From Streptomyces canus (GTDB lineage Bacteria > Actinomycetota > Actinomycetes > Streptomycetales > Streptomycetaceae), in assembly GCF_041435015.1 (NCBI RefSeq), contig NZ_CP107989.1, forward strand, positions 8,370,001 to 8,434,000: a stretch of DNA of 64,000 bases. The letters are read 5' to 3'. The translations under genes were made by a program, and so were the position numbers. Shown here piece by piece: positions 17,198 to 25,982 of this stretch. Numbering within the stretch: the stretch's first letter is position 1; each line of letters begins with the position of its first letter. The notes below the pieces were generated by a model. It ran no database searches, was not told the DNA's origin, and saw nothing but the letters and a program-made list of their open reading frames with translations.

Positions 17198-18664
17198 GTG
17201 CTCGACCAAGGTGCACCCACGCACCACCGCACCCAAGAAGCCCCCACGTCCCCGGGGCTCGGCGCGCGCCTCATGCGGCGCAAACCCGTGGAACGCCTGG
17301 TCGCGGAGGGCGGCCAGGGCGAGGGAGGGGCCCTCAGGCGCTCCCTCGGACTGTGGCAGCTGACGATGATCAGCATCGGCGCCACCCTCGGCACCGGCAT
17401 TTTCGTCGTGCTGGGCGAGGCCGTGCCGAAGGCAGGTCCCGCCGTCACGCTCTCCTTCGTGATCGCCGGCCTCACGGCCCTCTTCTCGGCCCTCTCCTAC
17501 GCCGAGCTCGCGGGCACCATCCCGGTCGCCGGGTCCTCGTACTCGTACGCGTACGCAACCATGGGCGAACTGATCGCCTGGATCTGCGGCTGGTGCCTGG
17601 TCCTGGAGTACGGCGTCTCGGTCGCCGCCGTGGCCGTCGGCTGGGGCGAATACCTGAACGAGCTCCTGGACGGGACCATCGGCGTCACCATCCCGGACGC
17701 GCTGTCGGCCCCGCCCGGCGACGGCGGCATCTTCAACCTGCCGGCGCTGATCGTCGTCCTCCTCGCCATGGCCTTCCTGCTGGGCGGGGCCCGCGAGTCC
17801 GCCCGCGCCAACACCGTCATGGTCGTCGTGAAGATCGCCGCGCTGGTGCTGTTCTGCGCGATCGGCATCCAGGGCTTCCGCTCCGGCAACTACGCGCACT
17901 TCATGCCGCTCGGGATGGCCGGGGTCAGCGCGGCCGGTGCCACGCTCTTCTTCTCGTACATCGGCTTCGACGCCGCCTCCACGGCCGGTGAGGAGGCGAA
18001 GAACGCCCAGCGCGACCTGCCCCGCGCGATCATGCTGTCGCTGGTCATCGTGACCGCGCTGTACGTGCTGGTCGCCGCCGTCGCGGTCGGCGCGAAGCCC
18101 TGGCAGCACTTCAACGACTCCGAGGCCGCCCTCGCCCAGATCATGCGCGAGGTCACCGGGCAGAGCTTCTGGGGCACCCTGCTGGCGTTCTGCGCGGTCA
18201 TCGCCATCGCGAGCGTCGTCCTGACCGTGCTCTACGGCCAGACCCGCATCCTCTTCGCGATGTCCCGGGACGGACTCGCACCGAAGGTGTTCGGCCGGGT
18301 CCACCCGAAGACCGGCGCGCCCCGGGCGAACACGGTGATCGTGTCCCTGTTCTGCGGGGTGCTGGCGGCGGCCATCCCGCTCGGCCAGCTCGCGGACGCC
18401 ACCAGCATCGGCACGCTCTTCGCCTTCGCCCTGGTCAACATCGCCGTCGTGGTGCTGCGCCGGACCCGCCCCGACATGCCCCGCACCTTCCGCGTCCCGC
18501 TCTCGCCGGTCTTCCCGGCCCTGGGCTTCGCCTTCTGCCTCTGGATGATGGGCAGCCTGTCCGCCGTCACCTGGGTGGTCTTCGGGGTCTGGATGGCCGT
18601 CGGGCTCGTGTTCTACTTCCTGTACGGCCATCGCCGTTCCCGACTCGCAACACCCGAAGGCTGA
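17198..18664 (+). CDS. Amino-acid permease, APC superfamily
   Basis: The roughly 488-residue polytopic protein has about 12 hydrophobic helices. The first core helix carries the APC motif IGATLGTGIFVV, and FFSYIGFDAASTAGEEAKNA is the conserved middle segment. These features fit the cationic-amino-acid-transporter-like branch. GTG 17198 was chosen because GAAGGAG lies 7 nt upstream. Ten base pairs separate it from the Lrp gene, so the two are probably co-transcribed. The substrate amino acid is not predictable from the sequence. Confidence 0.9.
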   Translation: MLDQGAPTHHRTQEAPTSPGLGARLMRRKPVERLVAEGGQGEGGALRRSLGLWQLTMISIGATLGTGIFVVLGEAVPKAGPAVTLSFVIAGLTALFSALSYAELAGTIPVAGSSYSYAYATMGELIAWICGWCLVLEYGVSVAAVAVGWGEYLNELLDGTIGVTIPDALSAPPGDGGIFNLPALIVVLLAMAFLLGGARESARANTVMVVVKIAALVLFCAIGIQGFRSGNYAHFMPLGMAGVSAAGATLFFSYIGFDAASTAGEEAKNAQRDLPRAIMLSLVIVTALYVLVAAVAVGAKPWQHFNDSEAALAQIMREVTGQSFWGTLLAFCAVIAIASVVLTVLYGQTRILFAMSRDGLAPKVFGRVHPKTGAPRANTVIVSLFCGVLAAAIPLGQLADATSIGTLFAFALVNIAVVVLRRTRPDMPRTFRVPLSPVFPALGFAFCLWMMGSLSAVTWVVFGVWMAVGLVFYFLYGHRRSRLATPEG

Positions 18665-18674
18665 TCCACCCACC

Positions 18675-19127
18675 GTGCTGAACGATCTCGACGAACGCAT
18701 CGTGCACGCCCTCGCCGAGGACGCCCGCCGCTCCTACGCGGACATCGGGCAGATCGTCGGCCTGTCCGCGCCCGCCGTGAAGCGCCGCGTGGACCGGCTG
18801 CGCGCCACCGGGGCCATCACCGGATTCACCGTACGGGTGGATCCGGCGGCCCTCGGCTGGGAGACCGAGGGGTTCGTCGAGATCTACTGCCGGCGCAACA
18901 CCTCCCCGGAGACCATCCAGCGGGGTCTGGAGCGCTACCAGGAGGTGGTGGCCGCCTCCACCGTCACCGGAGAGGCGGACGCGGTCGTCCAGGTCTTCGC
19001 CTCCGACATGCGGCACTTCGAACGGGTCCTGGAGCGGATCGCGGGGGAGCCGTTCGTCGAGCGCACCAAGTCGGTCCTGGTCCTCTCCCCGTTGCTGCGT
19101 CGCTTCTCCTCGGGCTCGCCTACCTGA
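18675..19127 (+). CDS. Lrp/AsnC-family regulator
   Basis: The 150-residue protein has an N-terminal HTH (LDERIVHALAEDARRSYADI, then GLSAPAVKRRVDRLRATG) and a C-terminal RAM-like ligand domain (EVVAASTVTGEADAVVQVFA). It starts at GTG 18675 right after the permease gene and is likely to sense the transported amino acid. Its 3' end overlaps by 8 bp the convergent SRPBCC gene. Confidence 0.9.
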   Translation: MLNDLDERIVHALAEDARRSYADIGQIVGLSAPAVKRRVDRLRATGAITGFTVRVDPAALGWETEGFVEIYCRRNTSPETIQRGLERYQEVVAASTVTGEADAVVQVFASDMRHFERVLERIAGEPFVERTKSVLVLSPLLRRFSSGSPT

Positions 19128-19578
19128 CCTGCTCGGCACGCCGCCGGACCGTCGCCAGCAGCCGCCCGGTGAGCAGGGCGTGCGCGCCGGAGGAGATGAC
19201 CAGCAGCCGGTAGAGGGCACCGCCGGGCCCGGGGAACCGGGCCCGGGTCTCGGCCTGCAGCCGGGTGCGCCCTGGGCTGGTCTCCTCGAGGCGGAAGACC
19301 AGGGCGTACGTCGAGAAGTGGTGCCGTCCGACGAGGACCAGCTCCTGTCCCGGGATCGCGTCGGCCACCCGGAACCCGGGAAAGGCCGACCCCTCGGCAA
19401 GGGGCCGGGGCCCGGACGCCGTACGGTCGACGACTCCGACGAGACGGGCGTAGCGGGCGGAGCGGGGTCGGCCGAAGGACTGTTCCAGGGTCTCGCCGAG
19501 CGCATCCCAGACCTCGACGACCGTCGCCGAGACGATCACCGCATGCTCGTCGACCGGGGGCAGCATACCGATGTCCAA
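19120..19578 (-). CDS. SRPBCC/START-like hypothetical protein
   Basis: The 152-residue protein has the beta-strand/long C-terminal helix pattern of the SRPBCC fold: AVIVSATVVEVWDALGETL at the start, middle strands FRVADAIPGQELVLVGRHHF, and a final helix ALYRLLVISSGAHALLTGRL. Such proteins bind hydrophobic ligands. It follows the GntR gene on the same strand after 25 bp and may be co-transcribed. No specific function can be assigned. Confidence 0.7.
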   Translation of the reverse strand: MDIGMLPPVDEHAVIVSATVVEVWDALGETLEQSFGRPRSARYARLVGVVDRTASGPRPLAEGSAFPGFRVADAIPGQELVLVGRHHFSTYALVFRLEETSPGRTRLQAETRARFPGPGGALYRLLVISSGAHALLTGRLLATVRRRAEQVR

Positions 19579-19603
19579 CGGAACCTCCTGTCGGGCGGGA
19601 GCC

Positions 19604-20344
19604 CTACTCCGCTGTCTTCCGTGCCAGCGCGTTGTTGCCGATCGAGTTGTGCACGCTGAAGCTCACCGCGTCCGAACGGTAGCGGTCGTCCGACCACTCG
19701 ACCGGGCGTCCTTCACGGGTGGTGGTCACCCGGCGGACCCTCAGGAGCGGGCTCGTGCGCCGGACTTCCAGCAACTCCGCGTCCTGCGCTCCCGCCGCCA
19801 CCGCGTCGATGACGTGTTCCCCGTAGGCGAAGACCAACCCCGTGTCGTCGTACAGGCGTTGGGTGACCGAGGGACACTCGGGCTCGATGGACTCGACGGT
19901 CGGGGAGATCCAGTCGGCGTACACCGTCCGCTCCAGCAACACCGGTTCGCCGTCCAGTCCACGCACCCGTAGGACATGCAACACCGGTGTACCCATGGCC
20001 AGTTGGAGGCGCACCGAGTCCTCCTTCGTGGCCGGACGGTACTCCTGGGCCACCACCCGCCCGGTCGCCGCACGGCCCATCGCGCGGGCCCATTCGGCGA
20101 AACTCCTGAGCTCCGCGAAGCTCTGGCTGCGGCGACTGGCGAGAACCACGCGACGGGCACCCTGCCGGGAGCCGATCAGGCCCTCCGTGGTCAGCGCCGC
20201 GACCGCCTGACGGACCGTCCCGCGTGAGACGCCGTAGTGCGCCGCGAGCTCCGTCTCGGCGGGCAGCAGACTGCCGACGGTGTACTCCTCGCGGTCGATC
20301 GCCCGACGCAGTTCGTCGGCGATCTCCTCGTGTCGCGCCCCCAT
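19604..20344 (-). CDS. GntR-family regulator, HutC/UTRA type
   Basis: The 246-residue protein has a winged helix (LRRAIDREEYTVGSLLPAET, then HYGVSRGTVRQAVAALTTEG) and a UTRA effector domain with the typical VLLERTVYADW and LRVRRVTTTREGRPVEW segments. It is divergent from the ABC importer operon, and a palindrome at 20497-20512 lies between them. It probably represses that operon until the imported substrate or a derivative is present. Confidence 0.9.
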   Translation of the reverse strand: MGARHEEIADELRRAIDREEYTVGSLLPAETELAAHYGVSRGTVRQAVAALTTEGLIGSRQGARRVVLASRRSQSFAELRSFAEWARAMGRAATGRVVAQEYRPATKEDSVRLQLAMGTPVLHVLRVRGLDGEPVLLERTVYADWISPTVESIEPECPSVTQRLYDDTGLVFAYGEHVIDAVAAGAQDAELLEVRRTSPLLRVRRVTTTREGRPVEWSDDRYRSDAVSFSVHNSIGNNALARKTAE

Positions 20345-20496
20345 GCTTCCCCTCTGAGTCGGTCTCTGTGCACAGCGTGACCAGGGTAGTCGACATTCCG
20401 AGGCATCCGGAGAGGGCTCAGATTGTGCGGGAATTCGGGGTCAGCGTTTCGCCAGTGTTTACCGGCGCGACACCAGCGGCAGCCTTACTGAGGCCA

Positions 20497-20512
20497 ACTT
20501 GTTCAGACAAGT
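20497..20512. promoter_or_regulatory. Putative GntR operator upstream of the ABC operon
   Basis: ACTTGT (20497-20502) and ACAAGT (20507-20512) flank TCAG in the 220-bp divergent region. This has the form of HutC-type GntR operators. It lies 53 bp upstream of the binding-protein start. Confidence 0.6.
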
Positions 20513-20564
20513 CATCCCTCTTTGGCTCCTGCACCCTCGCGCGTCCCCTGGAGAAGCCGTGACC

Positions 20565-21704
20565 GTGTCCCTCCCGAGAACAGCCGCCCTCGGCGTCCTC
20601 GCCGCCCTCGCCCTGAGCGCGTGCGGCGCAGCCCCCGACAACGCGTCGACCACCGCCGACGGCAAGAACGCCGCCACCGCCACCTCGGCCGCCGACTTCG
20701 GCGGTATGGACAAGCTGGTCGCCGCGGCGAAGAAGGAGGGCACGCTCAACGCCATCGCACTGCCCCGCGACTGGGCCAACTACGGCGCCCTCATCGACGG
20801 CTTCACGAAGAAGTACGGCATCAAGATCTCCGTCGAGAACCCCGACGGCTCCAGCCAGGACGAGATCAACGCCGTGACCTCGCGCAAGGGGCAGTCCCGG
20901 GCGCCCGACGTCCTCGACCTCGGCAGCTCCTTCGCCCTCAGCGCCGCCCAGCAGGGCCTGCTCGCGCCGTACAAGGTGGCGTCCTACGGCGACATCCCCA
21001 CCGGGCAGAAGGACCTGCAGGCCCGCTGGTACAACGACTACGGCGGCTACATCTCCATCGGCTGCGACGCGAAGCGGGTCAAGACCTGCCCCACCACCTT
21101 CGCCGACCTGCTCAAGCCGCAGTACAAGGGCCAGGTCGCCCTCAACGGCAACCCCACCAAGTCCGGTTCGGCCTTCGGCGGTGTCTACGCGGCCTCGCTC
21201 GCCAGCGGCGGCTCCTTCGACGACATCCAGCCCGGCCTCGACTTCTTCGCCAAGATCAAGAAGAACGGCAACTACACGCCCGTCGAGTCGACCCCGGCCA
21301 CCGTCGAGAAGGGCGAGACGCCGATCAGCATCGACTGGGACTACCTGAACGCCGGGTACGCCGACGAGTTCACGTCCAAGGGCGTCGACTGGAAGGTGTC
21401 GGTGCCCAGCGACGGCCAGTTCTCGCAGTACTACTCCCAGGCCGTCAACAAGGACGCCCCGCACCCTGCGGCCGCCCGCCTGTGGCAGGAGTACCTCTAC
21501 AGCACCGAGGGCCAGAACCTGTGGCTCAAGGGATACGCCCGCCCGGCCCTGATGACCGCCATGGAGAAGGCCGGCACGCTGGACAAGACAGCCGCCGCCA
21601 AGCTGCCCCAGGTCACCGGCACCCCGTCCTTCCCGACCGAGGCCCAGCAGGACAAGGCCAAGACGGTCCTCGGACAGGGCTGGGCGAAGGCCGTCTCCGG
21701 ATGA
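20565..21704 (+). CDS. ABC transporter solute-binding lipoprotein (2-AEP/iron/polyamine-type family)
   Basis: The roughly 379-residue lipoprotein has signal ALGVLAALALSACGAAP, lipobox Cys near residue 20. The mature part has KLVAAAKKEGTLNAIALPRD near its start and later FDDIQPGLDFFAKIKKNG, the pattern of family-1 binding proteins that feed two-permease importers for Fe3+, thiamine, polyamines or phosphonates. GTG 20565 lies 8-9 nt after GGAGAAG; GTG 20559 is a close alternative. Its stop overlaps the first permease start (ATGA). The ligand is unknown. Confidence 0.88.
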   Translation: MSLPRTAALGVLAALALSACGAAPDNASTTADGKNAATATSAADFGGMDKLVAAAKKEGTLNAIALPRDWANYGALIDGFTKKYGIKISVENPDGSSQDEINAVTSRKGQSRAPDVLDLGSSFALSAAQQGLLAPYKVASYGDIPTGQKDLQARWYNDYGGYISIGCDAKRVKTCPTTFADLLKPQYKGQVALNGNPTKSGSAFGGVYAASLASGGSFDDIQPGLDFFAKIKKNGNYTPVESTPATVEKGETPISIDWDYLNAGYADEFTSKGVDWKVSVPSDGQFSQYYSQAVNKDAPHPAAARLWQEYLYSTEGQNLWLKGYARPALMTAMEKAGTLDKTAAAKLPQVTGTPSFPTEAQQDKAKTVLGQGWAKAVSG

Positions 21705-22597
21705 CGGCCACCGCCGTACGGGTGGACACGGCGCCCGCCGCGCAGGTGAAGCGGCGGCGCCGGTCCCTCGGCTGGATCGCCGTCGTCCCGCTGCTCGCGT
21801 TCGTCGCGGTCGCCTTCGGGCTGCCAGCGATCGCCATGCTGGACGGCGCCTTCACCGCCAAGAACCCGGCCACCGGAGCGACTTCGTACACCGTCGACAA
21901 TCTGACGGCCTCCCTCAAGGGCGCGTATCTCACCGCGCTGCTCGGCAGCGTGAAGCTGTCGGCCGTGTCCGCCGCCCTGGCGACGCTCTTCGGTCTGCCG
22001 CTGGCGCAGGCCGTGGTGTCCTCCCGCTTCCGCGGGCTGCGCGAGGCCGTGCTCACCGCGTCCGGAGTCCTCGCCAACTTCGGCGGAGTCCCGCTGGCCT
22101 TCGCCTTCGTCGCCACGCTCGGCAACGCCGGCGTGCTGACCCGGCAGCTGGGCCTCACCGACAAAGGCTGGGACCTCTACAGCTTCTGGGGCCTCGTCAT
22201 CGTCTACCTGTACTTCCTGATCCCCCTCATGGTGCTCACGATCACCCCCGCCCTGGACGGACTGCGCACCCAGTGGCGCGAGGCGGCACAGAACAACGGG
22301 GCGACGGGCACGCAGTACTGGCGCTTTGTCGCCCTGCCCGTCCTGCTGCCCACGCTTCTCGGCGGGTTCGTGCTGCTCTTCGGCAGCGCCTTCGCCGCGT
22401 ACGCCACCGCCGCCGCGATGGTGGGCAGCTCCATCCCGCTGGTCACCCTCCAGATCGCCGACGCGATCTCCGGCAACGTGCTCGTCGGCCAGGAGAACGT
22501 GGCGCTCGCCCTCAGCCTCGACATGGTCCTGGTCGCCGGCCTGGTCATGGCCGTCTACCTGCCCCTGCAGCGGAGGAGTGCGCGATGGCTCGCCTGA
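21701..22597 (+). CDS. ABC transporter permease 1
   Basis: The 298-residue protein has six predicted helices and the cytoplasmic EAA-type loop WREAAQNNGATGTQYWRFVALP that contacts the ATPase. It overlaps the binding-protein stop by 4 bp and the second permease start by 13 bp, showing tight translational coupling. It should form a heterodimeric channel with permease 2. Confidence 0.9.
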   Translation: MTATAVRVDTAPAAQVKRRRRSLGWIAVVPLLAFVAVAFGLPAIAMLDGAFTAKNPATGATSYTVDNLTASLKGAYLTALLGSVKLSAVSAALATLFGLPLAQAVVSSRFRGLREAVLTASGVLANFGGVPLAFAFVATLGNAGVLTRQLGLTDKGWDLYSFWGLVIVYLYFLIPLMVLTITPALDGLRTQWREAAQNNGATGTQYWRFVALPVLLPTLLGGFVLLFGSAFAAYATAAAMVGSSIPLVTLQIADAISGNVLVGQENVALALSLDMVLVAGLVMAVYLPLQRRSARWLA

Positions 22598-23397
22598 ACC
22601 TGTGGCGGTGGGGCGTGCTGGGCCTCGCCGGACTGTATTTCCTGGTGCCGCTCGCCGCGTCCGTCGTCTTCACCGTCGACGTGCCTGGCCAGGGGATCAC
22701 CTTCGACGCGTACACACAGATCTTCTCCACCGACGGCTTCGTCTCCAGCCTGCTGCTCTCGCTGGAGCTGGCCCTCGCCACCATCGCCGTCGTCCTGCTG
22801 CTGATGGTGCCCGCGATGGTCGCGCTGCGGCTCGGCGCGCCCCGGCTCAGGCCGCTCGTCGAGGTGGTGTGCTCGCTGCCGCTGGTCGTCCCGCCGATCG
22901 CGTTCGTAGCCGGCCTCGGCACGGTCCTCAAGTGGGGGCCCGACCACCTCTCCCGCACCCCGCTGTTCGAGACCTTCGTGGCGATCCAGAACCCCGACTT
23001 CCCTTTCGTTCTGGTCCTGGCCTACGTCGTGATGGCGCTGCCGTTCGTCTATCGGGCACTGGACGCCGGGCTCCGCGCCGTCGACGTCCGCACCCTCGTG
23101 GAGGCCGCCCGCAGCTGCGGTGCCGGCTGGCCGCAGGCCCTCGTCCAGGCTGTACTGCCCAATCTGCGCGGCGCCCTGCTCAACGCCTCCTTCCTCACGC
23201 TGGCCCTCGTGCTCGGCGAGTTCACCGTGGCCCAGCTCCTGGGCTTCAGGCCCTTCGCCGTGTGGATCGTCAACGTCAGCGGCTCGCAGGCCCAGTTGTC
23301 CGTCGCCGTGTCCGTGCTCAGCCTGCTCGTGACGTGGGTGCTGCTCCTCGTCCTGGCCGGCTTCGGCGGCCGCACCCGTACTACTTCCCGGGGATGA
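22585..23397 (+). CDS. ABC transporter permease 2
   Basis: The 270-residue permease has six hydrophobic helices and the EAA loop EAARSCGAGWPQALVQAVLP. GGAGGAG at 22572-22578 is a strong ribosome site for ATG 22585, inside the end of permease 1. It is followed by the ATPase gene after 3 bp. Confidence 0.9.
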   Translation: MARLNLWRWGVLGLAGLYFLVPLAASVVFTVDVPGQGITFDAYTQIFSTDGFVSSLLLSLELALATIAVVLLLMVPAMVALRLGAPRLRPLVEVVCSLPLVVPPIAFVAGLGTVLKWGPDHLSRTPLFETFVAIQNPDFPFVLVLAYVVMALPFVYRALDAGLRAVDVRTLVEAARSCGAGWPQALVQAVLPNLRGALLNASFLTLALVLGEFTVAQLLGFRPFAVWIVNVSGSQAQLSVAVSVLSLLVTWVLLLVLAGFGGRTRTTSRG

Positions 23398-23400
23398 CCC

Positions 23401-24450
23401 ATGCTTGAATCAGCGGCAACCGTCGAATTCCGGGGGATCAGGCGGGAGTTCGGCCCGACCGTCGCCCTCGACGGCCTCGATCTGACCGTCCGGCCCGGTG
23501 AGCTCGTCGCCCTGCTCGGCCCGTCCGGCTGCGGCAAGACCACCGCGCTCAGGATGCTCGCCGGCTTCGAACACCCCGACTCGGGGGACGTGCTGGTGGA
23601 CGGCGAGGACGTCACCCGGGTTCCGGCCCACCGCCGGGACGCCGGGATGGTCTTCCAGTCGTACAGCCTCTTCCCGCATCTCGACGCGCTCGACAACGTG
23701 GCCTTCGGACTGCGGATGCGCAAGGTCCGGACGGCCGAACGGCGGTCCAGAGCCGCCGAGTTGCTGGAACTGGTCGGTCTCGCCGAGAAGGGCGGGCGGT
23801 TCCCGCACCAGCTCTCCGGCGGTCAGCAGCAGCGCGTCGCGCTCGCCCGGGCCCTCGCCCTGCGCCCGCGCGTGCTGCTGCTCGACGAGCCCTTGTCGGC
23901 GCTGGACGCCAAGGTGCGGCTCGCCCTGCGCGAGGAGATCCGGCGGCTCCAGCAGGAGCTCGGCATCACCACCCTGTTCGTCACCCACGACCAGGAGGAG
24001 GCCCTGTCCATGGCGGACCGGGTCGCCGTGATGCACGCAGGGAAGCTCGAACAGTGCGCGGCGCCGAGCGAGTTGTACAGCCGCCCCGCCACCGCCTTCG
24101 TCGCCGAGTTCGTCGGCACGATGAGCCGGATCCCGGGACGGCTCGCCGACGGGACGGTCGACGTGCTCGGGCAGCGGCTGCCGGTCGACGGCCCGGTGCC
24201 GTCCGCGACCGAGGTCGACGTGCTGGTGCGGCCGGAGGCCGTGCGGGTACGGGCCGCGGCCGACGGGAAGTCCCGCGTGGTCGCCACGTCCTTCCTGGGC
24301 GCGGCCGTCCGTGTCACCGTCCGGCTCGCCGACGGCACCGCCGTGAAGGCCGATCTGCCCGCGCACGAGGCCGCCGAGCTCACGGCGGGTGCCGCGGTGA
24401 GTGTGTCGCTGCCGGAACGGCCGGTGCTCGTGGCCGAACGTACGTCCTGA
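23401..24450 (+). CDS. ABC transporter ATP-binding protein
   Basis: The 349-residue ATPase has Walker A GPSGCGKTT (about 41-49), Q-loop VFQSYSLFPH, signature LSGGQQQRVALARAL, Walker B VLLLDEPLSAL and the switch histidine in VTHDQEEAL. A C-terminal TOBE-like domain follows residue 240 or so (VDVLVRPEAVRVRAA). This is the PotA/FbpC/PhnT-like class that powers import. It is fourth in the operon, 20 bp before the HAD-EEP gene. Confidence 0.93.
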   Translation: MLESAATVEFRGIRREFGPTVALDGLDLTVRPGELVALLGPSGCGKTTALRMLAGFEHPDSGDVLVDGEDVTRVPAHRRDAGMVFQSYSLFPHLDALDNVAFGLRMRKVRTAERRSRAAELLELVGLAEKGGRFPHQLSGGQQQRVALARALALRPRVLLLDEPLSALDAKVRLALREEIRRLQQELGITTLFVTHDQEEALSMADRVAVMHAGKLEQCAAPSELYSRPATAFVAEFVGTMSRIPGRLADGTVDVLGQRLPVDGPVPSATEVDVLVRPEAVRVRAAADGKSRVVATSFLGAAVRVTVRLADGTAVKADLPAHEAAELTAGAAVSVSLPERPVLVAERTS

Positions 24451-24470
24451 ACTTCCAGAAAGAGGCACCC

Positions 24471-25877
24471 GTGAACCGACTCCCGCTCCAGGCCGTCCTG
24501 TTCGACATGGACGGCACGCTCGTCGACACCGAGCGGCTGTGGTGGGAGGCGGTGGAGCAGGTCGCCGGGCGGGTCCTGACCGAGGAGGACCGGCCCGAGG
24601 TGCTCGGCCGCCCGGTCGAGTACACGGCCGCCTGGCTGGCCGCGCTCACGGGCACGGTGGCCGCGGACCTCGCCGAGACCCTCCACCGGGAGTTCGCGGA
24701 CCGCGTCCGCACCGGCATCGTGCCCCGCCCCGGCGCCCTCGCCCTGCTTGACGCCCTGGCCCGCGAGGGCGTCCCCACGGCTCTGGTGACCGCGTCCCCC
24801 CGGGCCGTCGCCGACACCGTGCTCGACGCGCTCGGCGCCGATCGCTTCGCGGTCTCCGTCACCGCCGACGACACGCCACACACCAAGCCGGCCCCCGACC
24901 CCTACCTCGCCGCGTGCCGGACGCTCGGCGTCGATCCGGCGGGCTGCGTGGCCGTGGAGGACACGGAGACCGGCGTCGCCTCGGCGGAAGCGGCGGGCTG
25001 CGCGGTGCTCGCGGTGCCCTCGCTCGCCCCCATAGAGCCCGCGCCCGGCCGGACGGTACTGGCCAGCCTGGAGGGCGTCACCGTCGACAGGCTCCGCTCC
25101 CTGCTGCCCCACCGGCTCCGCGTGATGACCTGGAACCTCTGGTACGGCGGCACCAAGGTCCGCGATCACCGGGCCAAGCAGCTCAAGGTCATCGCGGAGA
25201 CCGACGTGGACGTGGTCGGGCTCCAGGAGACGTACGGCGGCGCCGCCGAGGAACTTGCCGAGGCGCTCGGCTGGCACCACCACAGCGCGGGACCGAACCT
25301 CGGCATCATCAGCCGGTTCCCGATCGCGGCCGTGCTGGGCGACCCGGACGTCGGTTTCTACGGGGCCGCCGGGGCCCGGATCGCCGTAGGGGATCAGGAG
25401 GTCGAGGTCTGGACGGCACACCTCGACGCCGAGCACTACGGGCCCTACGCGTCCGAGCCGCTCGCCCATGAGGAGGTGCGGACCGGGCAGATGCGGGACA
25501 CGCTGCGCCGGATTGCGGGTGCGGCGCCCGTCGTCCTCGTCGGCGACTTCAACAGCCCCTCCCACCTGGATCGGCCGGACGTCGAGTGGCCGGTGACCAA
25601 GGCGGCGGAGGAGGCGGGTTTCGGGGACTCCTTCCGGCAGGCCCGTCCCGATGTCGTACGCGACCCGGGCCACACCTGGTCGCCGGTGCACGCTCACCCC
25701 GAGCCGCAGGACCGGATCGACTTCGTCCTCCACCGCGGCCTGCGGGTTCTCCACTCCCGGACCTACGTCAGCGGCACCCCGCGGACCTGGCCGGACGTCG
25801 AGGACAACGACTGGCCGTCCGACCACGCCGCGGTGATCACCACATTTTCGCTGGGCAGCGGGCCCGGGACTGTCTAA
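24471..25877 (+). CDS. HAD phosphatase fused to endonuclease/exonuclease/phosphatase (EEP) domain
   Basis: One uninterrupted 468-codon frame encodes two hydrolases. Residues 1-215 are a HAD-IA phosphatase: FDMDGTLVDTE with the nucleophile Asp12, LVTASPRA, HTKPAPDPYL and AVEDTETGVASAEAAGC. From about 219 (MTWNLWYGG) an EEP domain follows, with LQETYGG, WTAHLDAEHY, VVLVGDFNSP, QDRIDFVL and WPSDHAAV, so all metal and catalytic residues are present. There is no signal peptide, so it acts in the cytosol. The start GTG follows AAAGAGG by 5 nt. Together the domains could cleave a phosphodiester and then the monoester. An internal ATG at 25125 could also start the EEP domain alone. Confidence 0.88.
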   Translation: MNRLPLQAVLFDMDGTLVDTERLWWEAVEQVAGRVLTEEDRPEVLGRPVEYTAAWLAALTGTVAADLAETLHREFADRVRTGIVPRPGALALLDALAREGVPTALVTASPRAVADTVLDALGADRFAVSVTADDTPHTKPAPDPYLAACRTLGVDPAGCVAVEDTETGVASAEAAGCAVLAVPSLAPIEPAPGRTVLASLEGVTVDRLRSLLPHRLRVMTWNLWYGGTKVRDHRAKQLKVIAETDVDVVGLQETYGGAAEELAEALGWHHHSAGPNLGIISRFPIAAVLGDPDVGFYGAAGARIAVGDQEVEVWTAHLDAEHYGPYASEPLAHEEVRTGQMRDTLRRIAGAAPVVLVGDFNSPSHLDRPDVEWPVTKAAEEAGFGDSFRQARPDVVRDPGHTWSPVHAHPEPQDRIDFVLHRGLRVLHSRTYVSGTPRTWPDVEDNDWPSDHAAVITTFSLGSGPGTV

Positions 25878-25982
25878 CATCGGTGCCATGACCTGGCGAC
25901 ATTGATCCACCAGCCGTGCCTCCCGAGGGCCACCTCGGACGCCGTACCGACGACGTCCGAACCGCCCTTCCGGGAAGGCCTC

